NCBI RefSeq assembly: GCF_001988955.1
Contig: NZ_CP014263.1
Span: forward strand, 2,914,001-2,978,000
From: Spirosoma montaniterrae
GTDB lineage: Bacteria; Bacteroidota; Bacteroidia; Cytophagales; Spirosomataceae
DNA: 64,000 bases
Direction of reading: 5' to 3'
Of the stretch, positions 17,126-26,687 are shown one piece after another (within the stretch, counting starts at the first letter, position 1; each line of letters begins with the position of its first letter). Under the pieces are notes generated by a model, which was not told where the DNA came from, ran no database searches, and worked only from the letters and a program-made list of their open reading frames with translations. A program made the translations under genes and the position numbers.

Positions 17126-20100
17126 ATGAAAAACTGTTTATTAGTTTTAGCCATGCTGCTGATGACGGTGTCGCTGGCCCTGGCGCAACGCACCCTCACA
17201 GGAAGCGTTGTCGACGACAAAACCAACGAAGCCCTGCCCGGTGCCAACATCCTGATTGTGGGCACCAACAGCGGTACTACTACCGATGCCAAAGGCGCGT
17301 TCAGCATCACTGTACCGGCCTCGGCCACAGCCCTGCAAGTTTCGTTTATCGGGTATGCCAATCAGCAAATTTCGATTGGCAATCAAAGCAATATTGCCGT
17401 TCGGCTGGTAGCCGGAGGGCAATTGGCGGAGGTGGTTGTGCTGGGCTACACCACCGCCCGGCGGCAGGACCTGACCGGAGCCGTTGCCATCATTGAACCG
17501 GCAGTAACGAAAGCCACCAGTTCGGGCAACCCGCTTCAGGCGTTACAGGGCCGCACACCGGGGCTGTACATCGAAAAAACCGGTACGCCTTCTGGTGAGG
17601 CCAGCCGTATCCTGATTCGGGGAGCCAACACGCTCGGCAACAACGACCCGCTGTTTATCATCGACGGTGTGCCCACCAAACGCCCGCAGGTGTTTCAAAG
17701 CCTGAACCCCACTACCATTCAATCGGTGCAGGTACTGAAAGATGCATCGTCGGCGTCGATTTATGGAGCACGGGCATCGAATGGCGTTATCGTTGTAACG
17801 ACCAACAACGGCTCGAACGCTAACGGAAAGCTGAACGTACAGTTCAACACCAGTATCACGGCGCAAACCGAACGGCCCGAACGCTATAAAATGCTGAACG
17901 CCGTTAACCGGGGCCGCGCCCTCTGGCAGGCATCGGTCAACGACCGCGTCGATCCGGCATCGGCTTACGGTGAAATTTATACGTTCAACTGGAACAGAGA
18001 TTTTAATAACCCGCAACTGACCAGCGTAACGCCGAACCCATTCGTAGGCGGCAACCCAAATGTGCCCGTTGGCGATACCGACTGGCAGAACGAACTCTAC
18101 CAAACGGCCTACGTCACCAACAACGACCTGACCATTTCGGGCGGCACTAAAAACTCCTCGCTGTTGGTCAACCTGAGTTATTTCAACAATTCGGGTTTGG
18201 TGAAATTCACCGGCTACAACCGGCTGACGGGCCGCATCAACGGCGTGACGGGCCTGTATGACGGGCGATTTAAACTCGGCGTGAACCTGCAACTGACCAC
18301 CTCGCGCGAAACTCCCGTGACAACCGACCTGGGCGGAGCACCCACGCCCGGCCTGGCCGTTACGCTGGCACCCACAATTCCGATGTTTACCAAAACAGGC
18401 GAGTATGCCGGGCCGCTGGGGTCGGGTTATTCGGATCGTAACAACCCGGTATTTATGCAGTACATCAACCGCTGGGACAAAATCAACCGGACATTCGTGT
18501 TTGGCAACGTATATGCCGAACTGGAACCAATCCGGGGGTTGTTTCTGCGGTCGTCGCTCGGCATGGATAATGCGGGTTTTACGAACAAAAACATCGAGCA
18601 GTCGTTCCAGAACGGATTTATCGCCCGGTCGCTCAACAGCCTTACGCTCAACAACAACCGTTTCCTGAGCCTGACCTGGACCAACACGGCCCGCTACAAT
18701 TTTGCCCTCGGCAATCACTCGTTCAACGTATTGGCGGGCATTGAGGCCATCCGCGATAATTTAGACGACATCGTTTCGTATCGCGAAAATTTCGCCGTGC
18801 AAACCGAAGATTTCTTCGTATTGAGCGCGGCTTCGGGCAACGCCAGCAGCACGGGTGGCTCAACCGGCAGTCGGCTGCTCTCGCAGTTTGCCCGTATCGA
18901 CTACAATTTCAACGACCGCTATCTGGCCGCGCTGACGCTGCGCCGGGATGGCAGCAGCCGCTTCGGGGCCGATAATCGGTACGGCTTCTTCCCGGCAGCT
19001 TCAATTGGCTGGCGCATTGATAAAGAGTCGTTTATGGCAAATCAAAACCTGTTCAGCAACCTGAAACTGCGGGCAGGCGTGGGCCGCATCGGGAATCAGG
19101 ACATTGGCGATCTGGCCCGGTTTGGGTTGTTCGAGCCGCGTTACGGCACGCTGGCGTCGCAGGTGCCGAACGGGCATAACGGCTTTTTCGACCAGTACTG
19201 GAACGTGGGCACGGCCTACGACCTGAACGGCACCAATTCGGGTACGCTACCGTCGGGGTTTGTGCAGACGCAGGGCGAAAACACGGCTCTCCGCTGGGAA
19301 ACTACCGACGAGTTGAACGTTGGACTCGATTTTGCCTTTCTGAACGGCAGCTTAGTCGGTTCGTTCGATTATTTCACACGCCAAACCCGCGACATTCTCA
19401 TTAAGCCGCCCGTGGCATCGGCAGTGGGCGAAGGGCAGTTGAAATTCGTAAATGGAGCCACCAAAACCAACAAAGGCTTTGAGTTGCTGCTGACTTACTA
19501 TGGCAAACCCAAAGGCGATTTTACCTACAACGTGTCGGCCAATTTTGCCCGCTTCCGCGACCGCATCACCGTACTGCCCGAAGAAGTTCGCTCGGCCTTT
19601 GCCGGTAACGCCGTAACGACCATCATTGGCCGGTCGCAGTTCGACTTGTTCGGTTATCGCACCGATGGTATTTTCCAGAGTCAGGCCGAAGTCGATGCGC
19701 ATGCGCGGCAGGTGGGCGCGGCTCCGGGCCGCATCCGTTACCGCGACCTCAATGGCGATAATCGCATCGACGCACTCGATCAGGAGTTTTACGGCACCAC
19801 GCTGCCCGCCCTCGAATATGGCACCCGCTTCGAGTTTGGCTATAAAAACTTCGACCTGTCGATTTTCGGATCGGGTGTGGCCGGGCGTACAGGCTTCGAT
19901 CCGTACACGTTCTATAACAACTTCATCCGAGGCCGCGACAACGTGGGGCCGGGCGTATTCGATGCCTGGACACCGCAGAATACCGCATCGCGGATTCCGG
20001 CTCTGACGCTGTCGGATGGCAACAATGAAACCCGCCCATCCGATTATTTCAACGTCAACACCTCGTACTACAAATTACGGAATGCGCAGTTGGGCTACAC

Positions 20101-20278
20101 TTTCCGACGCGAAACGGTAGGCCGTATCGGGCTGTCGGGCGTGCGGGTGTTCCTGATGGGCGAGAATCTGTTCTGGATCAAAAGTGGAAGCTTTTTAGGC
20201 CCTGACCCGGAGCGCGTCGACGTTAACACGGTGCCGGTGCCGCGTGCCTTCACGCTTGGTTTAAACGTATCTCTGTAG
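17126..20278 (+). CDS. susC: SusC/RagA-type TonB-dependent outer-membrane transporter
   Basis: 1050 residues. A signal peptide ends near LALAQ, then comes a carboxypeptidase-regulatory-like domain of about 80 residues (LTGSVVDDKTNEALPGANIL). The plug domain follows with NPLQALQGRTPGLYIEKTG, RILIRGANTLGNNDPLFIID and VLKDASSASIYGARASNGV, and then a long beta-barrel with the usual aromatic-rich end (PRAFTLGLNVSL). It imports oligosaccharides through the outer membrane with TonB energy and pairs with the SusD protein encoded 18 bp downstream. A long antisense frame inside it is a shadow. Confidence 0.95.
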   Translation: MKNCLLVLAMLLMTVSLALAQRTLTGSVVDDKTNEALPGANILIVGTNSGTTTDAKGAFSITVPASATALQVSFIGYANQQISIGNQSNIAVRLVAGGQLAEVVVLGYTTARRQDLTGAVAIIEPAVTKATSSGNPLQALQGRTPGLYIEKTGTPSGEASRILIRGANTLGNNDPLFIIDGVPTKRPQVFQSLNPTTIQSVQVLKDASSASIYGARASNGVIVVTTNNGSNANGKLNVQFNTSITAQTERPERYKMLNAVNRGRALWQASVNDRVDPASAYGEIYTFNWNRDFNNPQLTSVTPNPFVGGNPNVPVGDTDWQNELYQTAYVTNNDLTISGGTKNSSLLVNLSYFNNSGLVKFTGYNRLTGRINGVTGLYDGRFKLGVNLQLTTSRETPVTTDLGGAPTPGLAVTLAPTIPMFTKTGEYAGPLGSGYSDRNNPVFMQYINRWDKINRTFVFGNVYAELEPIRGLFLRSSLGMDNAGFTNKNIEQSFQNGFIARSLNSLTLNNNRFLSLTWTNTARYNFALGNHSFNVLAGIEAIRDNLDDIVSYRENFAVQTEDFFVLSAASGNASSTGGSTGSRLLSQFARIDYNFNDRYLAALTLRRDGSSRFGADNRYGFFPAASIGWRIDKESFMANQNLFSNLKLRAGVGRIGNQDIGDLARFGLFEPRYGTLASQVPNGHNGFFDQYWNVGTAYDLNGTNSGTLPSGFVQTQGENTALRWETTDELNVGLDFAFLNGSLVGSFDYFTRQTRDILIKPPVASAVGEGQLKFVNGATKTNKGFELLLTYYGKPKGDFTYNVSANFARFRDRITVLPEEVRSAFAGNAVTTIIGRSQFDLFGYRTDGIFQSQAEVDAHARQVGAAPGRIRYRDLNGDNRIDALDQEFYGTTLPALEYGTRFEFGYKNFDLSIFGSGVAGRTGFDPYTFYNNFIRGRDNVGPGVFDAWTPQNTASRIPALTLSDGNNETRPSDYFNVNTSYYKLRNAQLGYTFRRETVGRIGLSGVRVFLMGENLFWIKSGSFLGPDPERVDVNTVPVPRAFTLGLNVSL

Positions 20279-20296
20279 ACCCAACATCTCACAACT

Positions 20297-22015
20297 ATGA
20301 AAACGAAACTACTTATATCGAGCCTGCTGCTGATGGGTGCAGGTTTCTTCTCGTCCTGTACTGATTTCTTAGAATACCAGCCGCAGGGTACGCTCTCGTC
20401 GGACAATGTGAAGAGTGCCGAAAACGCCGACGCCCTCGTTACGGCGGCCTATGCTTCGCTGGGCAACGGCGAAATGATTGGCCCCATTGCCAGTATGTGG
20501 GTCTATGGCAGCGTTCGGTCCGACGACGCGCACAAAGGGGGCGGGGGCGTAGCTGACCTCGAAGACATTAACTTCTACGAACAGCACGTACTGACACAGC
20601 CCCAGCAGGGCGGAGGTTTTTATCATCCCTTCACCTGGGAAAACTATTACAAAGCCATTTCCCGCGCCAACGTGGCCCTGCGCTCGATTAACGACCTGAA
20701 CGAAACGGCGTTTCCGCTCAAGAAAACGCGGCAGGGCGAACTGCGGTTTCTGCGCGGCCATGCCCATTTTATGCTGAAAATGCTGTTCAAGTGGGTGCCG
20801 TATATCGATGAAACCCTGAGCAACGACCAGATTCTGACAATCTCGAACCGGCAGTTCACCAACGACCAGCTTTGGGACAAAATCGGGGCAGATTTTCAGT
20901 TTGCGGTCGATAACCTGCCCGAAACGCAACCGCAGAAAGCGCGGGCCAGCAAGTTTACGGCGGCTGCGTATTTAGCCAAACTGCGGCTCTATCAGGCGTA
21001 TGAGCAGGACGATAACAACAAGGTTACGAGCATTAACCCGGCCAAATTGCAGGAAGTCGTGCGGCTCACCGATCTGGTCATCAACTCCGGTAAATATAGC
21101 CTTCAACCCGATTTTGCCGAGAACTTTCTGCCCGAATTCGACAATGGTGTGGAGTCGGTATTTGCGGTACAGTACTCTATTAACGATGGTACGACGCTGG
21201 GGCGGCTCAACTTTGAAACCGGCCTGAACTACCCGCACGGTGCCCCGCAATACGGCTGCTGCGGTTTTCACCAGCCCACGCAGAACTTAGCCAACGCCTT
21301 CGGCACCGACGCCAGCGGCCTGCCCAGATTCGACACGTATAACGACGCGAACATCGACTTTAAAACCGCCACCGTCGATCCGCGCGTCGATCACACGATT
21401 GGCATCGACGGGCATCCATACAAGTACAATGCGGCTCTGCCCTTCAGCAACAGTTGGGTGCGTGATCCGGGCGTGTATGGCTTTTTTCAGACCATGAAAG
21501 AACAGCAGTTGGCAACCAGTTCGTCGTACAAAAAGCAGGGGCCATTTATGGGTACGTCGAAAAACATCGACATCATCCGCTATGCCGACGTGCTGCTGTT
21601 TAAAGCTGAGGCTCTAATTGAACTGGGGCAACAGGCGCAGGCATTGCCGCTGATTAATCAGCTTCGCGACCGGGCTGCCCGCAGCACCGCCCGCACCAAA
21701 AAAGCCGACGGCACCGACCCCTCGAACTATCTGATTCGGCCTTACACTGCCACCGGCTGGACGCAGGCGTATGCACGGCGGGCCTTGCAGTGGGAACGGC
21801 GATTAGAGTTTGCCACCGAAGGGCCGCGCTTCTTCGATCTGGTGCGCTGGGGCATTGCCGAACCAACCCTGAACGCCTACATTACCAAAGAGAAAACGCG
21901 CCGGTCGTTTCTGAACGGAGCACGGTTTACGGCGGGCCGGGACGAATATTTGCCCATTCCGCAACGGGAGATCAACTTCACCAAAGGCTTATACAAGCAA
22001 AACCCCGGATTTTAA
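20297..22015 (+). CDS. susD: SusD/RagB-type outer-membrane glycan-binding lipoprotein
   Basis: 572 residues with a lipoprotein signal (LLMGAGFFSSC). Family features follow: TDFLEYQPQGTLSS directly after the lipid site, YYKAISRANVALRSIND, LRFLRGHAHFMLK, and near the end RRALQWERRLEFATEGPRFF, FDLVRWG and YLPIPQREI. It forms the lid over the SusC pore and binds the glycan. The gene follows susC by 18 bp. Its own ligand cannot be read, but the neighbouring GH32 and fructokinase genes point to a fructan. Confidence 0.95.
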   Translation: MKTKLLISSLLLMGAGFFSSCTDFLEYQPQGTLSSDNVKSAENADALVTAAYASLGNGEMIGPIASMWVYGSVRSDDAHKGGGGVADLEDINFYEQHVLTQPQQGGGFYHPFTWENYYKAISRANVALRSINDLNETAFPLKKTRQGELRFLRGHAHFMLKMLFKWVPYIDETLSNDQILTISNRQFTNDQLWDKIGADFQFAVDNLPETQPQKARASKFTAAAYLAKLRLYQAYEQDDNNKVTSINPAKLQEVVRLTDLVINSGKYSLQPDFAENFLPEFDNGVESVFAVQYSINDGTTLGRLNFETGLNYPHGAPQYGCCGFHQPTQNLANAFGTDASGLPRFDTYNDANIDFKTATVDPRVDHTIGIDGHPYKYNAALPFSNSWVRDPGVYGFFQTMKEQQLATSSSYKKQGPFMGTSKNIDIIRYADVLLFKAEALIELGQQAQALPLINQLRDRAARSTARTKKADGTDPSNYLIRPYTATGWTQAYARRALQWERRLEFATEGPRFFDLVRWGIAEPTLNAYITKEKTRRSFLNGARFTAGRDEYLPIPQREINFTKGLYKQNPGF

Positions 22016-22019
22016 CATT

Positions 22020-22097
22020 TTTTGACAGGATTAACAGGATAAAACAGGATTTAGATACCTATGAAAATCCTGTTTTATCCTGTTAATCCTGTCAAAA
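22020..22097. repeat. Perfect inverted repeat of the aatcctgt family between susD and the GH32 gene
   Basis: Arms 22020-22052 and 22065-22097 are exact reverse complements of 33 bp with a 12-nt loop. The words aacaggat/atcctgtt repeat about every 10-11 nt. It lies 5 bp after the susD stop and ends 20 bp before the chosen GH32 start. Related copies are at 51464-51598 and 57242-57305. Confidence 0.92.
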
Positions 22098-22117
22098 CCA
22101 TTCAATCCTGTCTGCAT

Positions 22118-23686
22118 ATGCAACGACCGACTAAAATGCTGGCTCTGCTGGCCTGTTTGTGGCAACCATTGTTTGGGCAGACGACGCCCGATTATCGGCC
22201 TCAATACCATTTTACACCCCCAAAAAACTGGATCAACGACCCCAACGGATTAGTGTATCACGAGGGTGAGTACCACTTATTTTATCAGCACAACCCGTTT
22301 GACAATAAGTGGGGGCACATGAGCTGGGGCCATGCCGTAAGCAAAGACCTGCTGCGCTGGGAACACCTGCCACTGGCAATACCCGAATTCACCCACGCCG
22401 ATGGCAATACGAAAACGGCCATTTTTTCGGGTAGCGCGGTTATCGACAAAGGCAACAAAAACGGCCTTTGCCCGCCCGGCACCAAAGACTGTATGGTAGC
22501 CGTTTACACCGGCAACGTGTCGAAAGACGACAAGCAGACGAATCAATATCAGAACCTGGCCTACAGTGCCGACCGGGGCCGCACGTTCACGCAATACGAC
22601 AAAAACCCGATTATCGACATCGGCAGCAAAGAGTTTCGCGACCCGAACGTATTCTGGTATGCACCCCAGCAGAAATGGGTGATGGCAACCGTGAAAGCAA
22701 AGGAACACCGGGCGGCTTTCTACGCATCGAAAGACCTGAAAAAATGGGAGTTTCTAAGCCATTTCGGCCCCACTGGCGACACCTCGAAAGTTTGGGAATG
22801 CCCGGCCCTGATGCAGGTGCCCGTTCAGGGAGAGTCGGGGCAATCGCGGTGGGTGCTGTTTATTTCGGCGGGCCACCCCCAGCCCGATTACGTTGGTATG
22901 CAGTATTTTGTTGGCAACTTCGACGGCACAACGTTCACCCTCGACCCGGCCCATCCGAAGCCGATTTCAGGAAATTCCTACGCCGGAGCCGTGGTTGACT
23001 GGGGCAAAGATTACTATGCGGCTATTCAGTACAACGATTTGCCCGGTTCGCAGCCCGGACCGGTTATGGTGGGCTGGCTCAACAACTGGGCCTATGCTAA
23101 CGACCTGCCGACAATGCCCTTTAAAGGAGCCATGTCGCTGCCCCGGCAAATCAGCCTGAAACGCACGGCTTCGGGTTTACAGCTTGTGCAACAGCCCATT
23201 ACGAGCGTTCGTACTCTGCGCGGCCCGGCCAGCAACGTAGCAACTATGCGGCTAAACAACGAGAGCCGGGTATGGCAGAAAAACACCGATAATACTTACG
23301 AACTGGAGCTTACGCTTCGGCCTGGCACAGCCAAAACGGCGGGCATCAGACTGGCGAAAGGCTCTAACGAAGAAACTCTTGTGCAATATGTTGATGGCAA
23401 ATTACAGGTAGACCGTCGGCGGTCGGGCAATGTAGCGTTTAACAAACGATTTGCCAGCGTTGACGAGGCTCCCGTAGCATTGCAGAACGGCGCGGTGAAG
23501 CTGCGCATCTTCGTTGATAAGTCAATTGTAGAAGTGTTCATCAACGATGGTGAGCGCGTACTTACCGACCAGATTTTCCCAACTGAAACGGCGGGCGGCA
23601 TCGAGTTATTCGCTGAGGGCGGCACCGCCGAGTTTAGCGGCCTGACCCTATGGCCGATAAAGCCAGTTGTCCGGGTTTCGGAGTAA
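22118..23686 (+). CDS. Glycoside hydrolase family 32 exo-fructanase (levanase/inulinase type)
   Basis: 522 residues from the ATG at 22118; an in-frame ATG at 22061 lies inside the inverted repeat and is rejected. The signal peptide contains LLAC and ends near LFGQ, so lipidation is possible. GH32 active-site boxes are clear: NWINDPNGLV with nucleophile Asp41, FRDPNVF with Asp175, and WECPAL with acid/base Glu227. FSGSAV and MSWGHAVS also fit. A C-terminal beta-sandwich with VDKSIVEVFINDGE completes the family layout. It would release fructose from levan, inulin or sucrose in the periplasm or at the surface, closing the fructan operon. Confidence 0.94.
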   Translation: MQRPTKMLALLACLWQPLFGQTTPDYRPQYHFTPPKNWINDPNGLVYHEGEYHLFYQHNPFDNKWGHMSWGHAVSKDLLRWEHLPLAIPEFTHADGNTKTAIFSGSAVIDKGNKNGLCPPGTKDCMVAVYTGNVSKDDKQTNQYQNLAYSADRGRTFTQYDKNPIIDIGSKEFRDPNVFWYAPQQKWVMATVKAKEHRAAFYASKDLKKWEFLSHFGPTGDTSKVWECPALMQVPVQGESGQSRWVLFISAGHPQPDYVGMQYFVGNFDGTTFTLDPAHPKPISGNSYAGAVVDWGKDYYAAIQYNDLPGSQPGPVMVGWLNNWAYANDLPTMPFKGAMSLPRQISLKRTASGLQLVQQPITSVRTLRGPASNVATMRLNNESRVWQKNTDNTYELELTLRPGTAKTAGIRLAKGSNEETLVQYVDGKLQVDRRRSGNVAFNKRFASVDEAPVALQNGAVKLRIFVDKSIVEVFINDGERVLTDQIFPTETAGGIELFAEGGTAEFSGLTLWPIKPVVRVSE

Positions 23687-23698
23687 CGCTTCCCCCGT

Positions 23699-23750
23699 CT
23701 TTCCGCTGATTTTAGTACGCCGATTCGCGCAGACTAAAATCAGCGGAAAG
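23699..23750. terminator. Perfect 18-bp hairpin after the fructan operon
   Basis: Arms 23699-23716 and 23733-23750 are exact complements around a 16-nt loop. It starts 12 bp after the GH32 stop and lies well before parA, so it may end the operon transcript, although no clear T run follows. Confidence 0.6.
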
Positions 23751-23863
23751 CTGCGAGAAAATAGGATAGGTATGTATGCTTGCTGTTAGCGAGTTATCCC
23801 GCCAAAGTAGAGTCAATGTTCGTGCAGTTGATTGATTACCCTATCATTAATTCCTTACCTATT

Positions 23864-23883
23864 GTGAAACATTCCGTGGAACA
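23864..23883 (+). promoter_or_regulatory. Two parS-like half sites upstream of parA
   Basis: GTGAAACA at 23864-23871 and GTGGAACA at 23876-23883 each match the right half of the bacterial parS palindrome. They are in the same direction, 12 bp apart, just before the parA promoter. No full palindrome is present, so binding by ParB is only a suggestion. Confidence 0.3.
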
Positions 23884-23887
23884 CCGC

Positions 23888-23918
23888 TTGGAATCGTGAA
23901 ATCTATCCGGCATCTTTG
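23888..23918 (+). promoter_or_regulatory. Candidate parA promoter (TTG, 20 nt, CATCTTTG)
   Basis: TTG at 23888-23890 and CATCTTTG at 23911-23918 give a 20-nt spacer. The -7 box differs from TAnnTTTG at one position. The ATG follows 20 bp later. Confidence 0.4.
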
Positions 23919-23938
23919 GGTCTGCAACGCACAGACCC

Positions 23939-24721
23939 ATGGGTAAAGTCATTGCTATCGCCAACCAAAAAGGGGGCGTCGGTAAAACAACAACAACAAT
24001 CAACTTAGCCGCCAGTTTGGCCGCCCTCGAATTTCAAACGCTCATCGTTGACGCTGATCCACAAGCCAACTCAACGTCGGGCCTGGGGTATAACCCCAAA
24101 GAAATCGAGAACAGTATTTATGAATGTATGGTCGAGGGGGTTCGACCGCAGGACGCGATTATCCAGACGGATTTTCCGAACTTAGACCTGCTACCCTCAC
24201 ACATTGACCTTGTCGGTGCTGAAATTGAGATGATCAATCTTCAGAACCGCGAGGACAAGATGAAAAATGCGCTCGACAGCATCCGCGATTCGTATGACTT
24301 TGTCATTATCGACTGTTCGCCTTCGCTGGGTCTTATTACCATTAATAGTCTCACAGCCGCCGACTCAGTTATAATTCCCGTACAGTGTGAATATTTCGCG
24401 CTCGAAGGCTTGGGTAAGTTATTGAATACCATCAAGATCATTCAGTCGAGGCTAAACACGAACCTGTCTATTGAAGGCATTTTGCTGACAATGTACGACC
24501 TGCGCGTGCGGCTATCGAATCAGGTGGTAGGTGAAGTAACGAGCCATTTTCAACAAATGGTGTTCAATACCATTATTCCCCGCAATATCCGGCTGAGTGA
24601 GTCGCCCAGTTTTGGCGTACCTGCTTTGGCGCAGGATGCCGACAGCAAAGGCGCGGTAAGTTATTTGAACCTCGCCCGCGAGATTTTGATTAAAAACGGC
24701 CTGATGCCACAGGAAGCCTAA
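23939..24721 (+). CDS. parA: ParA/Soj-type chromosome-partitioning ATPase
   Basis: 260 residues. The deviant Walker A motif [19 protein letters not shown] starts at residue 10. [16 protein letters not shown] and [12 protein letters not shown] give the Walker A' and B regions. Length and lack of an N-terminal DNA-binding domain fit the chromosomal Soj type rather than plasmid ParA. It works with ParB, encoded 62 bp downstream, in origin segregation. The order parA-parB-DUF5683-dapB-lepB recurs in Bacteroidota chromosomes. Confidence 0.95.
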   Translation: MGKVIAIANQKGGVGKTTTTINLAASLAALEFQTLIVDADPQANSTSGLGYNPKEIENSIYECMVEGVRPQDAIIQTDFPNLDLLPSHIDLVGAEIEMINLQNREDKMKNALDSIRDSYDFVIIDCSPSLGLITINSLTAADSVIIPVQCEYFALEGLGKLLNTIKIIQSRLNTNLSIEGILLTMYDLRVRLSNQVVGEVTSHFQQMVFNTIIPRNIRLSESPSFGVPALAQDADSKGAVSYLNLAREILIKNGLMPQEA

Positions 24722-24723
24722 GC

Positions 24724-24777
24724 AACGCGGGTGGAAGCCCGTGATTTCTTCCAACACTGCGGGTTTTTACCCGCGTT
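24724..24777. repeat. Double-hairpin inverted repeat between parA and parB
   Basis: Arms 24724-24741 and 24760-24777 pair over 18 bp with two or three mismatches. Each arm is also a small hairpin by itself (cgggtggaagcccg and cgggtttttacccg). It fills the gap between the parA stop and the parB start. Confidence 0.8.
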
Positions 24778-24783
24778 ACAGGT

Positions 24784-25710
24784 ATGGAAAACGCGAACAC
24801 CAAAGCACCAAATAAGAAAATGATTGGCTTGGGCCGGGGGTTGGGTGCGCTGTTGCACGACAGCGAATCCGTAAACCGGCAAAGTAAGCCGTCGCCTTTC
24901 GAGGCCATCAGCACGATGACCGAGATTGGGCTGTCGCTGATTGAAACCAACCCGTTCCAGCCGCGTACCCGTTTTGATGAAGAAGCTCTTCAGGAACTGG
25001 CCGAATCGATTCGGGTGCAGGGTATTATTCAGCCTATTACGGTTCGGCAACTCGGCAAAGATCGCTACCAGCTTATTTCGGGCGAACGCCGGTTGCAGGC
25101 TTCCAAGCTGATTGGGATGGTCACCATCCCGGCCTATGTGCGCACGGCCAACGACCAGCAAATGCTGGAAATGGCACTGATCGAGAACATTCAGCGCGAA
25201 AACCTCAACTCCATCGAAATTGCCCTCAGCTATCAGCGGCTCATTACCGAATGTAGTCTGAAACAGGAAGAACTGGGCGAACGCGTAGGGAAGAATCGCA
25301 CAACGGTCAATAATTACATTCGGCTGCTGAAACTGCCGCCCGTAATTCAGGCCGCCCTCCGCGACAACCTCATCTCGATGGGCCACGCCCGCGCCATTAT
25401 TAATATCGACAACCCCGACACGCAAATTCGGCTGTTCAACCGGGCCGTCGATGAAGAATGGTCGGTGCGGAAGGTAGAGGAAGCCGTTCGTAACCTTGCC
25501 GATGAGGCCAATCAGCCCACTACTACCCGGCGTGTTACGCTGCCCAAGCAGGAAATGCGCAGTTTGCAATTCAAACTGTCGTCGTTGTTTGGCACGAAAG
25601 TATCTATTAAAGCCGATGAGAAACACAAAGGCGAGATTAAGATACCATTCACCTCGCAGGAAGAACTAACCAAAATTCTGGAGGTGCTGAACTCGCAGGG
25701 GCAGGGGTAA
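24784..25710 (+). CDS. parB: ParB/Spo0J-type chromosome-partitioning protein
   Basis: 308 residues. The start has GLGRGLGALLHD, typical of chromosomal ParB. The nuclease-like CTP-binding domain shows NPFQPRTRFDEEALQELAES, LISGERRLQASKLIG and MALIENIQRENLNSIEIALS. The helix-turn-helix is EELGERVGKNRTTVNNYIRL, followed by MGHARAII. A basic C-terminal dimer domain ends the protein. It binds parS and loads onto DNA near the origin together with ParA. Confidence 0.95.
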   Translation: MENANTKAPNKKMIGLGRGLGALLHDSESVNRQSKPSPFEAISTMTEIGLSLIETNPFQPRTRFDEEALQELAESIRVQGIIQPITVRQLGKDRYQLISGERRLQASKLIGMVTIPAYVRTANDQQMLEMALIENIQRENLNSIEIALSYQRLITECSLKQEELGERVGKNRTTVNNYIRLLKLPPVIQAALRDNLISMGHARAIINIDNPDTQIRLFNRAVDEEWSVRKVEEAVRNLADEANQPTTTRRVTLPKQEMRSLQFKLSSLFGTKVSIKADEKHKGEIKIPFTSQEELTKILEVLNSQGQG

Positions 25711-25777
25711 GCGTGTTAAATTTTCGTAACGACGCACCGAACCAATCAAAACGCGCCGTTCGGGACGTTGTGTAAGC

Positions 25778-26590
25778 ATGAAGCAATTTGTTGTCGCTCT
25801 TCGTATTACGCTGTTGCTGCTTGCGTCGATTCGGTTTTCGTGGGCGCAGCAACCTGCCATTACGCCAGCTCCTACGCCCGCAGCCGTTGATTCTACCCAA
25901 ATCGATACGGACAGCATTCCCGTTCCTGCCGGGCAGGTCATTCGTGTGGGTCAATCCGAACTAATAAGCGATTCAAGTGCATTGGTCCGGCCCGACACAG
26001 CCCGCCTGACAGCAAAACAGGAAGCTCAGATTCGCAGGATTGTTCCGCGCGTTGCTACGCTTCGGTCGCTGATGCTGCCCGGTTTGGGGCAAGCCTATAA
26101 CAGGCAGTATTATAAGATTCCGTTCATCTACGCCGGTTTCGGAGTGATGGGCTATTTGTTTGTGCGGTATCGGGGCCTGGCCCGTGAAGCCGCCGAAGGT
26201 TATCGACTCCTGCTGTTCGGCAACATGATTCGGCCCGAGCAACGAGCCACGCTTAGTCCTACGCAGGTGCCGGGTATTTTGATTAATCCGGCCGAAGTAA
26301 AGATACCTGCCGTGTACGACAAACCCGAACAGGTGATAATTGGCGAGGGGGTTTTTCGGTCGGCAGCCAATGCAAAAAATGCCTATGATACATATCGCCG
26401 GTATCGCGACCTGAACGTAATTTTGTCTATCGCACTCTACGCGCTCAATGCCGTTGAAGCCAACGTATCGGCGCACCTAAAAACCTTTGACCTCTCTGAC
26501 GACATTTCGATGCGCGTCGAACCCAGCATATTGCCCATGCCCAGCACCGGCCTCGTTCCCGGTGTTCGGGTTGCACTAACATTCAAATGA
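25778..26590 (+). CDS. DUF5683 membrane protein of the parAB-dapB cluster
   Basis: 270 residues with a signal peptide (ends near RFSWAQ) and a proline-rich linker. The core LRSLMLPGLGQAYNRQYYKI and IYAGFGVMGYLFVRYR form membrane-associated hairpins, and YDTYRRYRDLNVILSIALYA and LNAVEANVSAHLKTFD follow. These are typical of DUF5683, a family regularly found between parB and dapB in Bacteroidota. Its function is unknown. Its stop codon is also the first three bases of an inverted repeat. Confidence 0.85.
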   Translation: MKQFVVALRITLLLLASIRFSWAQQPAITPAPTPAAVDSTQIDTDSIPVPAGQVIRVGQSELISDSSALVRPDTARLTAKQEAQIRRIVPRVATLRSLMLPGLGQAYNRQYYKIPFIYAGFGVMGYLFVRYRGLAREAAEGYRLLLFGNMIRPEQRATLSPTQVPGILINPAEVKIPAVYDKPEQVIIGEGVFRSAANAKNAYDTYRRYRDLNVILSIALYALNAVEANVSAHLKTFDLSDDISMRVEPSILPMPSTGLVPGVRVALTFK

Positions 26591-26674
26591 AAAATGTAGA
26601 ATGAAAAATGAAAAATGTTATAGTCTTTCACTAAAGCATTGGTAATCCCTTCACTTTTCATTCTACATTTTTCA
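26588..26674. repeat. Inverted repeat of the gaaaaatg family between DUF5683 and dapB
   Basis: Arms 26588-26612 and 26650-26674 (25 bp, one mismatch) are built from the word gaaaaatg/gaaaagtg. The first three bases are the stop codon of the upstream gene and the right arm ends 13 bp before the dapB ATG. Relatives lie at 44356-44435 and 52382-52461. Confidence 0.88.
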
Positions 26675-26687
26675 CTTTTCATTACCT

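Noticed and set aside
17543..18718. 391-codon open frame antisense to susC
   Set aside because: It lies fully within a well-supported SusC gene and its translation resembles no protein family.
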